Source: an uncultured Bacilli bacterium (lineage in GTDB: Bacteria > Bacillota_I > Bacilli_A > RF39 > UBA660). From it: DNA of 64,000 nucleotides. This document shows, piece after piece, positions 37,101 through 44,624 of this stretch. The notes under the pieces were generated by a model. The model made no database searches and was not told where the DNA came from. It worked only from the letters and a program-made list of their open reading frames with translations. The number at the start of each line of letters is the position of its first letter. Within the stretch, counting starts at the first letter, position 1. The position numbers were made by a program, and so were the translations under genes. The stretch is from the NCBI GenBank assembly GCA_934098745.1, contig CAKOPG010000001.1, positions 70,571-134,570 on the forward strand, given 5' to 3'.

Positions 37101-38899
37101 ATGAACTAGGAGGAATAATTGGTGGGGGATTTGATCCAATATATTTGATTGCCCAGAGACTTGTAAAACACTCTAATGATGAAGGATATTTGGTAGGATC
37201 ACGTGGTTCTGTCGGTTCTAGTTTTGTGGCTACGATGATGGGAATAACAGAAGTAAATCCATTACCAGCACATTATCGTTGTAAGAAATGTAAGTTGAGT
37301 ATTTTTGAAGATGATAAAGGTAATTCTTTAGGAGCTACTTATTCGTCTGGATTTGATTTACCTGATAAGAATTGCCCTAATTGTGATGTGCCAATGTATA
37401 AAGATGGCCAAGATATGCCATTTGCGACATTCTTAGGTTTTAATGCTGATAAGGTTCCAGATATCGATCTTAACTTTTCAGATTTAAACCAAGCTTCAGC
37501 GCATGAATATACGAAAGTATTATTTGGGGTAGATAATGTATATCGTGCTGGAACTATAGGCACGGTAGCGGAAAAGACAGCTTTTGGTTTTGTTAAAGGT
37601 TATTATGAAGATAAAGGGATTTTAAATAAACGAACTTGTGAGGTTGAAAGGCTTGCTATGGGATGTACCGGAGTTAAGAGGACAACGGGACAACATCCGG
37701 GAGGAATCGTTGTTGTTCCTGACTATATGGATGTATCTGATTTTACGCCTTTTCAATTTCCAGCTGAAGATCCGACTAGTCCTTGGAGAACAACGCACTT
37801 TGATTATCACGCAATAGATCAAGATTTATTAAAACTAGATATATTGGGGCATTCCGATCCAACACAGTTAAGATTGATTCAGGATTTAACAAAAACCGAT
37901 ATTTTACAAGTACCTTTAGATGATAAAGATACAATGTCAATATTTACTGGTCCAGAAATATTAGGAGTTACTAAAGAACAGATAATGTGTAATACGGGTA
38001 CTTTGGGAATTCCGGAATTTGGAACACCATTTACAATAGGAATGGTTGAGGATACTAAACCGAAAACATTTGCGGAATTGATTAAGATATCTGGTTTATC
38101 ACATGGAACTGATGTATGGCTTGGAAATGCTCAGGATTTAATTAAAAATAATGTAGTGCCATTTAAAGAGGTAATTGGATGTCGTGATGATATTATGGTA
38201 TACCTTATGTATCATGGAGTAGAACCAATTAAGGCATTTAAAATAATGGAGTTTGTTAGAAAGGGAAAAGCTTCTAAGGATCCAGAGACTTGGAAGGGTC
38301 ATGTTGAAACGATGCAAAAAGCAGGAATTGAGGAATGGTTTATTAATTCATGTGCAAAGATTAAATATATGTTCCCAAAGGCGCATGCGGCAGCTTATGT
38401 TATTAGTGCTTTTCGTATAGCATGGTACAAAGTGCATATGCCAGCATATTATTATGCTTCTTGGTTTTCAACTAAGGCTACAGATTTTGATGTCGAAGCA
38501 ATGATAAAAGGATATGATGCAATTAAAGAAAAATTGATTGAAATAGATAATAAAGGGTATGATGCAACGAATAAAGAAGCTGGCGTATCTGAATGTTTAA
38601 AATTAGCTCTTGAAGCTACGGCTAGAGGAATAAAAATTGCTAATGTGGATTTATACAAAAGTAAAGGAGCAACTTTTTCAGTACTTGACGATAAAACAAT
38701 TATTCCACCATTTAGGGCTATTGATGGACTAGGGGACGTTGTAGCTAAAAATATTGAGGCGGAGGCGAAGAAAAATCCATTTATTTCAATAGAAGATTTT
38801 CAAAATAGATGTAAAGTATCAACTACTTTGATAGAAAAAATGAAATCAATGGGATTATTTACTGGTATGCCGGAAACAAGTCAGTTAAGTTTATTTTAA
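34151..38899 (+). CDS. polC: DNA polymerase III alpha subunit, Gram-positive PolC type
   Basis: 1582 residues from ATG 34151 (GAAGGA nine bases before); an in-frame ATG at 34127 lacks an RBS. Order: N-terminal domains, OB fold, PHP domain (VELHAHTMMS ~320), inserted DEDDh proofreading exonuclease (FDTETTGF ~460; HHRADYDAEGT), polymerase core (GSRGSVGSSF; PDIDLNFS), Cys4 zinc module (CKKC...CPNC ~1045) and the clamp-binding end QLSLF. Longer than the usual ~1440: a charged coiled-coil insert (~383-422) sits in the PHP domain and ~60 extra residues lie before the GGGFDPIYLIAQ helix. Replicative leading-strand polymerase. Confidence 0.97.
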   Translation: MMQEKLEKLFKEIGIEEEMYAYFDEASIYKVVVYDKNKILEFIINTKECLPIEVYNNVLYKLGISFKGFEVVKLIIRPSNIDNSKIRSYYQNIMKNICLERIKYNIFLDRDIDVCDNVITIKTYNKMECMSMFQLKEELIDKFKCYGFSLDINIDLVTSHDEDLINKIEQEKESVYVAPSNTNKVDKPKMVEEGEKKPVFKAKKSKEVTPIKDVLYEVDNINIAGTIFGVDYFESKSGYKIITIKVTDYTDSMYVKMFTKDEDEYALIKKLLKEGKWYNFYGRASMDKYANEIVFNTRYKDTYEIEAPVKEEIKDLEEVKRVELHAHTMMSQMDGITRVDLGKHTCELVSKTIEMGYRGVAITDHSGCQAFPIAFGLITDHNKKIRKGLKEKLEELTNKLNEEISDRENINKEIEDVKKKIDNPPIFKGLYGTELTLVDDSVDIVVRPSDLSLKDSTYVVFDTETTGFNAGGGDQMIEIGAVKICGDEIVDRFDELIDPGRHIPNKITELTCITDEMVQGKDNEEEVTKRFLAWAGDAPMVAHNAKFDISFIEMAMKKYNLGEFKNTVIDTLEVSRALDQGFARHNLSALVKRYNVPWEEDAHHRADYDAEGTAHVFSKMIQKLVAQNYETIKDLNKLVLMDEIYKFGRTYHFNAIAVNKKGLKNLFKIISLANTTYLYKTPRILRSKLSELREGLLIGSGCYESEVFQEASRKEGQELTNIINFYDYVEVQPPEVYGHLLQTGDFGSKEELINHIKKIITATKEAGKIIVATGDVHHFSREDKIYREIIVNQKVPGGGRHPLAKSNITEIPSQHFRTTREMLNDFDFLDQELAYEIVVTNTNKVLDMVEEIEVIIDTGGIPFSPRVKSDDGNSYLDCPRVVTDLVFSKASSWYGDDLPHNILERISKELYGDIVYKCCSSIVDEENKELDSSQKEDEIFKRLHDIILKGFDEVKKVVGEYVKKHWDSETLELDEKTLAKQVKNELGGIIGGGFDPIYLIAQRLVKHSNDEGYLVGSRGSVGSSFVATMMGITEVNPLPAHYRCKKCKLSIFEDDKGNSLGATYSSGFDLPDKNCPNCDVPMYKDGQDMPFATFLGFNADKVPDIDLNFSDLNQASAHEYTKVLFGVDNVYRAGTIGTVAEKTAFGFVKGYYEDKGILNKRTCEVERLAMGCTGVKRTTGQHPGGIVVVPDYMDVSDFTPFQFPAEDPTSPWRTTHFDYHAIDQDLLKLDILGHSDPTQLRLIQDLTKTDILQVPLDDKDTMSIFTGPEILGVTKEQIMCNTGTLGIPEFGTPFTIGMVEDTKPKTFAELIKISGLSHGTDVWLGNAQDLIKNNVVPFKEVIGCRDDIMVYLMYHGVEPIKAFKIMEFVRKGKASKDPETWKGHVETMQKAGIEEWFINSCAKIKYMFPKAHAAAYVISAFRIAWYKVHMPAYYYASWFSTKATDFDVEAMIKGYDAIKEKLIEIDNKGYDATNKEAGVSECLKLALEATARGIKIANVDLYKSKGATFSVLDDKTIIPPFRAIDGLGDVVAKNIEAEAKKNPFISIEDFQNRCKVSTTLIEKMKSMGLFTGMPETSQLSLF

Positions 38900-38911
38900 C
38901 TGATTTGTTTT
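38881..38911 (+). terminator. Terminator of polC
   Basis: CAGTTAA / TTAACTG stem overlapping the polC stop codon, followed by ATTTGTTTT. Confidence 0.75.
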
Positions 38912-38941
38912 AAAAAAAATTTTAAACTTTATCAAATAATA

Positions 38942-38970
38942 TTGCATTTTGTAAAAAAATTTGCTATTAT
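38942..38970 (+). promoter_or_regulatory. Promoter of the first SipW-type surface protein
   Basis: TTGCAT, 17 bases, TATTAT, followed by AAAGGAGG before the ATG at 38997. Confidence 0.8.
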
Positions 38971-38996
38971 TAGTATAGTAAAGGAGGATAAGAAAA

Positions 38997-39683
38997 ATGG
39001 AAAACAAAAGAGGAAGTGAGATATTCTTAGGTGTTGTAGGTGTTGCTACATTAATAGTTGCTATTATTGGTGCTACATTTGCATTCTTCTCTGCTAGTAT
39101 TCAAGGTGACAACAATGTTAACGTAGAATCATATACTTATAGTGCTACGTTATCTGTTGAAAGAGTTGATAATGCGAGCGGACTTAAATTAATTCCAATG
39201 AAGAGTTCAGAAGTAGATAATGCATTAGCAACTGCAGATAGTATTTGTAAAACAACAGATGGTTTTGCAGGTTGTGCATTATACAAATTAACATTTACTA
39301 ATACTGGTTCTGGTGCGTTAACACTTGATGGTGTTTTAACTACTACTAAGAACGAAGGTGTTACTGAAACAACTAAAGATACTAATAAATTTGAAAACCT
39401 AAAATATCAAATGTTAACTTCAACAGACGGTACTACTTTCACTAAGGATGGAGCTGCTGTAGCAATTTCTTCATCAGTAGATGGTACTGCTAATATGCCT
39501 CAAGTTGTAGGTATTTCTAATGCTGAAGGTAACAATACTGCTGTTAGATACGTTTTAGTATACTTAGATGATACTGGAGCAGCTCAACCTACTGAAATGG
39601 GTGTTTCTTATGAAGGAACATTTACGTATTCTAGTGGAGATGCTACTAGTGGATTAACAGCATCATTTGGAATTGGCGGATAA
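38997..39683 (+). CDS. SipW-dependent-type (camelysin/TasA-like) secreted protein, short form
   Basis: 228 residues. The N-terminus has the distinctive 'VVGVATLIVAIIGATFAFFSAS' type signal of TasA/CalY-like proteins (cut by SipW-type signal peptidases), then a beta-rich domain with one Cys pair (SICKTTDGFAGC). Codons are richer in C and better adapted than those of its neighbours, which, with a strong promoter and RBS, suggests high expression. Ends in tandem stops TAA-TAG. Relatives form biofilm fibres or coat proteins. A longer relative follows at 39803. The signal peptidase could be the one at 52075. Confidence 0.75.
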   Translation: MENKRGSEIFLGVVGVATLIVAIIGATFAFFSASIQGDNNVNVESYTYSATLSVERVDNASGLKLIPMKSSEVDNALATADSICKTTDGFAGCALYKLTFTNTGSGALTLDGVLTTTKNEGVTETTKDTNKFENLKYQMLTSTDGTTFTKDGAAVAISSSVDGTANMPQVVGISNAEGNNTAVRYVLVYLDDTGAAQPTEMGVSYEGTFTYSSGDATSGLTASFGIGG

Positions 39684-39692
39684 TAGAGATAA

Positions 39693-39716
39693 AGAAGTGA
39701 GCAATCACTTTTTTTC
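39693..39716 (+). terminator. Rho-independent terminator
   Basis: AAGTGA-gcaa-TCACTT followed by TTTTT. Confidence 0.85.
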
Positions 39717-39749
39717 TATGGATAAAAGAATTTATTTATCTTAAAAGTG

Positions 39750-39778
39750 TTGCAAAAAAATAATATCTTTGTTATGAT
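39750..39778 (+). promoter_or_regulatory. Promoter of the second SipW-type protein
   Basis: TTGCAA, 17 bases, TATGAT, 24 bases before the start codon at 39803. Confidence 0.75.
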
Positions 39779-39802
39779 TAAATAAGAATAGGGTTGATAG
39801 TC

Positions 39803-40624
39803 ATGAAAGATAAAAAAGATAAAGAGAAAAAGATGTTATTATTTTTAATTGTGGCAATTGCTACTAGTATTCTTATTGCGGTAGGAGCAACGTATGCATT
39901 TTTCTCGACTACTTTAAGTAGTGAGAATGGAGCAGTTAATTTTGCTTCATTAAAGTTAGATATAGATTTATCTGATGATGTTTCATTAATTAAAGATAAT
40001 ATTATTCCTTCTATTGAGGAGTATGTCGATATAGCTACAAAAAATAGAGTAGATAGTGATGGCAACTTTCTAAAACCATATGAAGATACTAATACTGGCG
40101 AACTTATTACCGCTAAGACTGCTTGTATAGATGATAATTTACGAGATATTTGTAGCATTTATTCTTTTACAGTATATAATAAAATGGTTGATACGGAATT
40201 ACCGATAGTTATTACTTTAAATCCTAGTTATAATAGCTTTGAAAATTTATATTTTAAAGTATTAGATAATAATAAAAATGAAGTAATAGGAGCGACACAT
40301 TTAGTAGATAGTAGATACGAATTAGATGAGAAGGGTAATTATAAAAAAGATAGTGCAGGTAATTTAATTAGAAAATCAGGTACAGAAAATGATCCTATGC
40401 CTAGTATAACACTTACTAATTTAAGTCAAACTTTAGCCAAGGCTACAGATAGTGAGACACCTACAGCAGTTACTTATTCAATAGTTTTGTGGGTAATGGA
40501 AGTTAATGCCGATCAAACTAAGGAAGATAGTGGTAAGAAATTTTCTGGAGGAATAACAGTAACAGCTGCGGGTAATGGAAATAATGGAATTACCGGAATT
40601 ATTTCAGCTTATGGTACAGAGTAA
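39803..40624 (+). CDS. SipW-dependent-type (camelysin/TasA-like) secreted protein, long form
   Basis: 273 residues from ATG 39803 (an upstream TTG overlaps the AGGG RBS). Basic start KDKKDKEKK, then LFLIVAIATSILIAVGATYAFFSTT, a classic SipW-type signal with the YAFFS mark. The mature domain has a Cys pair (TACIDDNLRDICSIY) and ends in a beta-rich GGITVTAAGNG. Likely a surface or matrix protein; paired with the shorter protein before it but separately transcribed. Confidence 0.75.
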   Translation: MKDKKDKEKKMLLFLIVAIATSILIAVGATYAFFSTTLSSENGAVNFASLKLDIDLSDDVSLIKDNIIPSIEEYVDIATKNRVDSDGNFLKPYEDTNTGELITAKTACIDDNLRDICSIYSFTVYNKMVDTELPIVITLNPSYNSFENLYFKVLDNNKNEVIGATHLVDSRYELDEKGNYKKDSAGNLIRKSGTENDPMPSITLTNLSQTLAKATDSETPTAVTYSIVLWVMEVNADQTKEDSGKKFSGGITVTAAGNGNNGITGIISAYGTE

Positions 40625-40626
40625 TA

Positions 40627-40650
40627 AAGAACTTAACAGTTCTTTTTATT
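40627..40650 (+). terminator. Rho-independent terminator
   Basis: AAGAACT-taac-AGTTCTT followed by TTTATTT. Confidence 0.8.
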
Positions 40651-40701
40651 TGCTTGTAATGATAAAAAATATTAATTAGGTGATAAAAGCTTTAATTAGG
40701 G

Positions 40702-40730
40702 TTGATATTATATAGATAAACAGTTATAAT
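40702..40730 (+). promoter_or_regulatory. Promoter of adenylate-forming module copy 2
   Basis: TTGATA, 17 bases, TATAAT; near-duplicate of 29908-29936 with the same downstream leader and GGGGGATATTATG. Confidence 0.85.
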
Positions 40731-40763
40731 ATAGAATATATATTCGTTTTAAGGGGGGATATT

Positions 40764-42629
40764 ATGAAATTAGAAGACTTAAATAGACTAAAAGATAAAT
40801 TAAAAGAGTTATCTAAAGTTGAACAAAGAAGAAGAGATAAGTATTTGCAAGAGATAGCTAGTGGTAAAATATATGGACCAATGGTCGGATATGCTAGTAT
40901 TGATAAACCTAATTTAGGTCATTATGGAGATGAGGCGATTGATTTAGAAGTGCCCCAAATGACAGCGTATGAATTTTTAGAAAATTGTTGTAAAAATAAT
41001 TTAGATTATACTGCGATTGAATATTTTATGAAAAAATATTCTTATAAAAAGTTGATGAGAAAAATAGATATAGTTGCTAAAGGATTTATGGAGTTAGGTG
41101 TTAAACAAGGGGATAAGGTAGTTTTAGCTTTACCTAATATACCAGAAAATGTGATTAGTTTTTATGCTTTAAATAAAATTGGGGCTGTTGCTTGTTTGGT
41201 AGATTTAACTTCTAAAGCTGATGATTTAAGTGAAGCTATAAATGATGTATCGTCTAAATATTTAGTAGCAACAGATTTATTTATGTCCGAGGTTAAAAAG
41301 GCATTACCTAAAACTAGTGTAGAAAAAGTTATTGTAACTTCACCAGTTAATTCTTTACCATTTGTGGTGAAACTATTATTTGCGATAAAGAATAAGACTA
41401 TATTATCAAATAATAAATTTAATTTTAATAGTTTAATTAAATTAGGAAAAAAGAGTAAGAAATTAATTACTTATAAAGGAAATGCTCATGATACGGCTTG
41501 TATTTTAAGGACTAGCGGAACTACAGGAAAAGCCAAGGCAGTAGAATTATCAAATATAGCACTTAATATAAAGCCTTTACAATATAAGAGTGCAGGTTTT
41601 GAATTTAATCCACAAGAAATATTTTTTAATCAGGTACCACCATTTTTAGCTTATAATATTATTATGGCAACCCATTTACCACTTTGTTTACTTTTAACTG
41701 TTAGAATGTTACCAGATTATTGTCCTTCAAAATTTGCATATAATGTTATTAATACAAAGGCTAATCATGCTATTGCCGGACCGGCTGATTGGAATAATTT
41801 TTTAGATAATAAAGAGTTAGTTATGAAACATGATTTTTCTAGACTTAAAACAATGGCTAGCGGTAGTGATAAGTATGAAGAAGATAAGAAAAGTATGGTA
41901 AATGAAATGCTTAGGGAAAGAGGTTGTAAAAATAAAATAATCGAGGGATATGGTGCTACAGAAGGAGGTTGTGCTGATACGACTAATATTCCAAGTTATA
42001 TTGTTCCATCTAGTGTTGGAATAGCTTTACCAAAGACTGATATATGTATATGTGATGTTATATATGATGAAAATGGAGAGTATACCATTACTGAAAAAGA
42101 ACTATTATATAATGAGATGGGAGAAATATGTATAGCTGGTGATACCTTAATGAATGGTTATTTAAATAATCAAGAAGCTACGGATAAAGTATTAATTAGA
42201 CATGCCGATGGTAAGTTATGGTATCATACAGGGGACTTAGGTAAAATAGATAGTGATGGTAGTCTTTATTATAGTGGAAGATTAGGAAGAATAATTAAAA
42301 GACATGATGGAATCAAGATATCACCATTTAAAATAGAAGATATTGTATCAAATGTTCCTAATGTACGTGAATGTTGTGTTGTAGGAGTTGACGATATTTA
42401 TCATGATAGAGGACAAATGCCAATTGTAAATATTTCTATTAGTGAAGATTATGATGGAAATAAAGAAGAAGTTATAGAAATGGTAAGAAAAGAATGCCTT
42501 GATAAATTAAAAGAAAAAGAATTACCAATGGATTATTATATATGGGATGGAGAACTTCCTAAAACACATGTAGGAAAGATTGATTTTAAACAAATAGCAA
42601 AAGTAAAAACAAGAAAGAGAATAAGATAA
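40764..42629 (+). CDS. AMP-binding adenylate-forming enzyme (acyl-CoA synthetase-like), copy 2
   Basis: 621 residues, homologous over its length to the enzyme at 29970 but clearly diverged. Motifs: LRTSGTTGKAK, GYGATEGGC, YHTGDLGKIDSDG and the catalytic Lys in KTHVGKIDFKQI. It has the same helical N-terminal extension (VEQRRRDKYLQEIASGKIYG) but lacks most of the Lys-rich insert of copy 1, and has an extra loop near DICICDVIYDENGEY. The differing acceptor-pocket regions suggest a different acid substrate. Followed by a second membrane kinase-like gene. Confidence 0.85.
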   Translation: MKLEDLNRLKDKLKELSKVEQRRRDKYLQEIASGKIYGPMVGYASIDKPNLGHYGDEAIDLEVPQMTAYEFLENCCKNNLDYTAIEYFMKKYSYKKLMRKIDIVAKGFMELGVKQGDKVVLALPNIPENVISFYALNKIGAVACLVDLTSKADDLSEAINDVSSKYLVATDLFMSEVKKALPKTSVEKVIVTSPVNSLPFVVKLLFAIKNKTILSNNKFNFNSLIKLGKKSKKLITYKGNAHDTACILRTSGTTGKAKAVELSNIALNIKPLQYKSAGFEFNPQEIFFNQVPPFLAYNIIMATHLPLCLLLTVRMLPDYCPSKFAYNVINTKANHAIAGPADWNNFLDNKELVMKHDFSRLKTMASGSDKYEEDKKSMVNEMLRERGCKNKIIEGYGATEGGCADTTNIPSYIVPSSVGIALPKTDICICDVIYDENGEYTITEKELLYNEMGEICIAGDTLMNGYLNNQEATDKVLIRHADGKLWYHTGDLGKIDSDGSLYYSGRLGRIIKRHDGIKISPFKIEDIVSNVPNVRECCVVGVDDIYHDRGQMPIVNISISEDYDGNKEEVIEMVRKECLDKLKEKELPMDYYIWDGELPKTHVGKIDFKQIAKVKTRKRIR

Positions 42630-42683
42630 TGCTTTTATTCTCTTTTAAATTATGGTATACTTTTATTGATAGAGGTGAATAGA

Positions 42684-44432
42684 ATGAATAGTAATATGAT
42701 ATTTTCTTTATGTAGTTTTTTCTATATTTTACTTACAATTGTATTATATTTTACAAAACCAAGAATAAGAAATATAGAAAATAAGATATATTCTATACTA
42801 ATTATAACAAATATAATAGGACTTACGATAGAACTTGGAAGTACACTTTTAAATACTTATTTGGTTACTGGTAGTGAATTAAAAATATTTTCTTTAAAAT
42901 TAATTATGATATATTTTCTTACATGGTTATATATTTTTACAGTATATATTTATTATATATCTGAGAGAAAAGAAAATGTTGTTAAGAATAAGTTAATTCC
43001 ATTAGTATTAGTTTTGTTTATTGCAATAGATTTAACTTTACCAATATATCCTAAATATGAAAATGGAGTAATGGCTTATACATATGGAGGATGTGTTGAC
43101 TTTGTATATGCAATATCTTTTGTACTTATTATAATTAATCTCTTTTTAGTTATTAAGAATTTTAAAAATATAAAAAGTAAGAAATATATTCCCTTGCTAG
43201 TATTTATGATACTGGGAATAATATCAGCAATATTACAATCTGTTTTTCCACAGTTATTAATATTGGCATCGGTAGAAACTTTTGTAGTAGTTGTGATGTA
43301 TTTTACGATAGAAAATCCGGATATGAAGATGTTAAAAGAAATGCATGATGCTAAAGAAATAAGTGATAATGCTAATGAAGAGAAGACCCTGTTTTTGTAT
43401 AATATGACTCAAGAAATTAGAGAGACTACTAAAAATATTGATAATGAGGCGGATATAATAATAGATAGTGATAATCTTAGTGATGATAAAGAGAGTGCTA
43501 GAAATATAAAGGGTGAAACTTCTAAATTTAGAATGATGACGAATGATATTTTTGATATATCAGCAGTAGAGGCTTCAAGTATAAAGATATATAATAATAA
43601 ATATAATATTAAGACGATTCTTAAGGAAGTAGTAAATATATATAATAATAGTTGTAAGAGTAAAAATATAGAATTTAGAACTAATATTGAACATAATATT
43701 CCGGATACACTATATGGAGATAGTATTAGTTTAAAGAAAGTATTAAGTTTAATTCTTACTAATAGTTTAAAATATACGAATAAGGGATATATAGAAATAG
43801 ATGTCAATACAATTATCAAGAATAATATCTGTAGATTAATATTTACTATTGAAGATTCTGGACCTGGTATTAAAAGTAGTGAATTAGAAAAAATAAGAGT
43901 AAACAATAAGAACTTAAATGAAGCATATAAAATGATTACCTTAATGAATGGTACAATGTTAATAAATTCTAATTATGGAGTAGGAACAAAAGTAAAAATA
44001 ATAATGGATCAGTTAATGGAAGTAGAACAATCTAAAGAATTGAAACAATATAATGAGATATATGATAATATGAAGATTTTGGTAGTAGATGATAATGAAG
44101 CCACATTCAAGATAATTGAGAAGATGTTAAAGGGTAGTAAAATAGAAATAGATACTTCTTTAAATGGAAAAGATTGTTTAAATAAGATTAAGAGTAAGAA
44201 TAGGTATGATGTAATATTGTTAGATGAAGAATTATCGCAAATAACAGGAGAAGATTTACTTAATAAATTAAAAGAAATAAGAAATTATAATACTCCGGTA
44301 ATATTACTTACTAAAGATAATAGTTATGAATATAATTTAGAATATAAGAATATAGGCTTTGATGATTATATTATAAGACCATTTAAAAGGGAAGTATTAC
44401 TTAGTAAATTAGATAAGTTTCATAAAAAATAA
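42684..44432 (+). CDS. Membrane sensor protein with degenerate histidine-kinase core and receiver domain, copy 2
   Basis: 582 residues from ATG 42684 (GAGGTGAAT upstream; an in-frame TTG at 42666 is less likely). The membrane part is diverged from copy 1 but of the same layout. The cytosolic part is nearly the same residue for residue, with Gln in NMTQEIRET in place of the phospho-His, and a receiver with VVDDNE, LLDEEL and IIRPF. Sensing half and adenylating partner have diverged while the output half has been kept identical. Own -10 TATACT at 42655-42660. Confidence 0.82.
   Translation: MNSNMIFSLCSFFYILLTIVLYFTKPRIRNIENKIYSILIITNIIGLTIELGSTLLNTYLVTGSELKIFSLKLIMIYFLTWLYIFTVYIYYISERKENVVKNKLIPLVLVLFIAIDLTLPIYPKYENGVMAYTYGGCVDFVYAISFVLIIINLFLVIKNFKNIKSKKYIPLLVFMILGIISAILQSVFPQLLILASVETFVVVVMYFTIENPDMKMLKEMHDAKEISDNANEEKTLFLYNMTQEIRETTKNIDNEADIIIDSDNLSDDKESARNIKGETSKFRMMTNDIFDISAVEASSIKIYNNKYNIKTILKEVVNIYNNSCKSKNIEFRTNIEHNIPDTLYGDSISLKKVLSLILTNSLKYTNKGYIEIDVNTIIKNNICRLIFTIEDSGPGIKSSELEKIRVNNKNLNEAYKMITLMNGTMLINSNYGVGTKVKIIMDQLMEVEQSKELKQYNEIYDNMKILVVDDNEATFKIIEKMLKGSKIEIDTSLNGKDCLNKIKSKNRYDVILLDEELSQITGEDLLNKLKEIRNYNTPVILLTKDNSYEYNLEYKNIGFDDYIIRPFKREVLLSKLDKFHKK
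43518..44352 (+). repeat. ~830-bp near-perfect direct repeat, unit 2
   Basis: Partner of 32873-33707, offset 10,645 bases, same orientation. Recombination between the two would delete or duplicate polC and the two SipW-type genes. Confidence 0.85.
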
Positions 44433-44443
44433 AAAAAGACTAC

Positions 44444-44472
44444 TTGACAATGAATTAATTGGTGATTATAAT
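44444..44472 (+). promoter_or_regulatory. Promoter of aspS1
   Basis: TTGACA, 17 bases, TATAAT: full consensus. RNA should start near 44478-44480. Confidence 0.9.
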
Positions 44473-44477
44473 GATAT

Positions 44478-44613
44478 TAGTTTTCGGTTTATGAGTGACA
44501 CATAAATATTAACGAAACTGACAATTTATTAATTGAAATAAGAGCACGAAAGTGAAATAAGGTGGCACCGCGGATGATAGTCCGTCCTTATAGATTACTT
44601 TGCGTGCTTTTTT
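44478..44613 (+). ncRNA. Short T-box leader with GAC (Asp) in a hairpin loop, upstream of aspS1
   Basis: The T-box core AAGGTGGCACCGCGGA is at 44559-44574. Upstream there is room for only a ~45-nt stem I: AGTTTTCG (44479-44486) with CGAAACT (44513-44519), then TTTATG/CATAAA closing a 7-nt loop AGTGACA. That loop holds GAC (44497-44499), an Asp codon. The usual AG-bulge and apical loop are absent. AGCACGAAAGT (44543-44553) pairs ACTTTGCGTGCT (44597-44608), directly before a T-run, while ATAAGG/CCTTAT encloses the T-box. It resembles the ultrashort-stem-I T-boxes, where the codon sits in the stem I terminal loop. Confidence 0.85.
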
Positions 44614-44624
44614 AGGAGGAAAAA

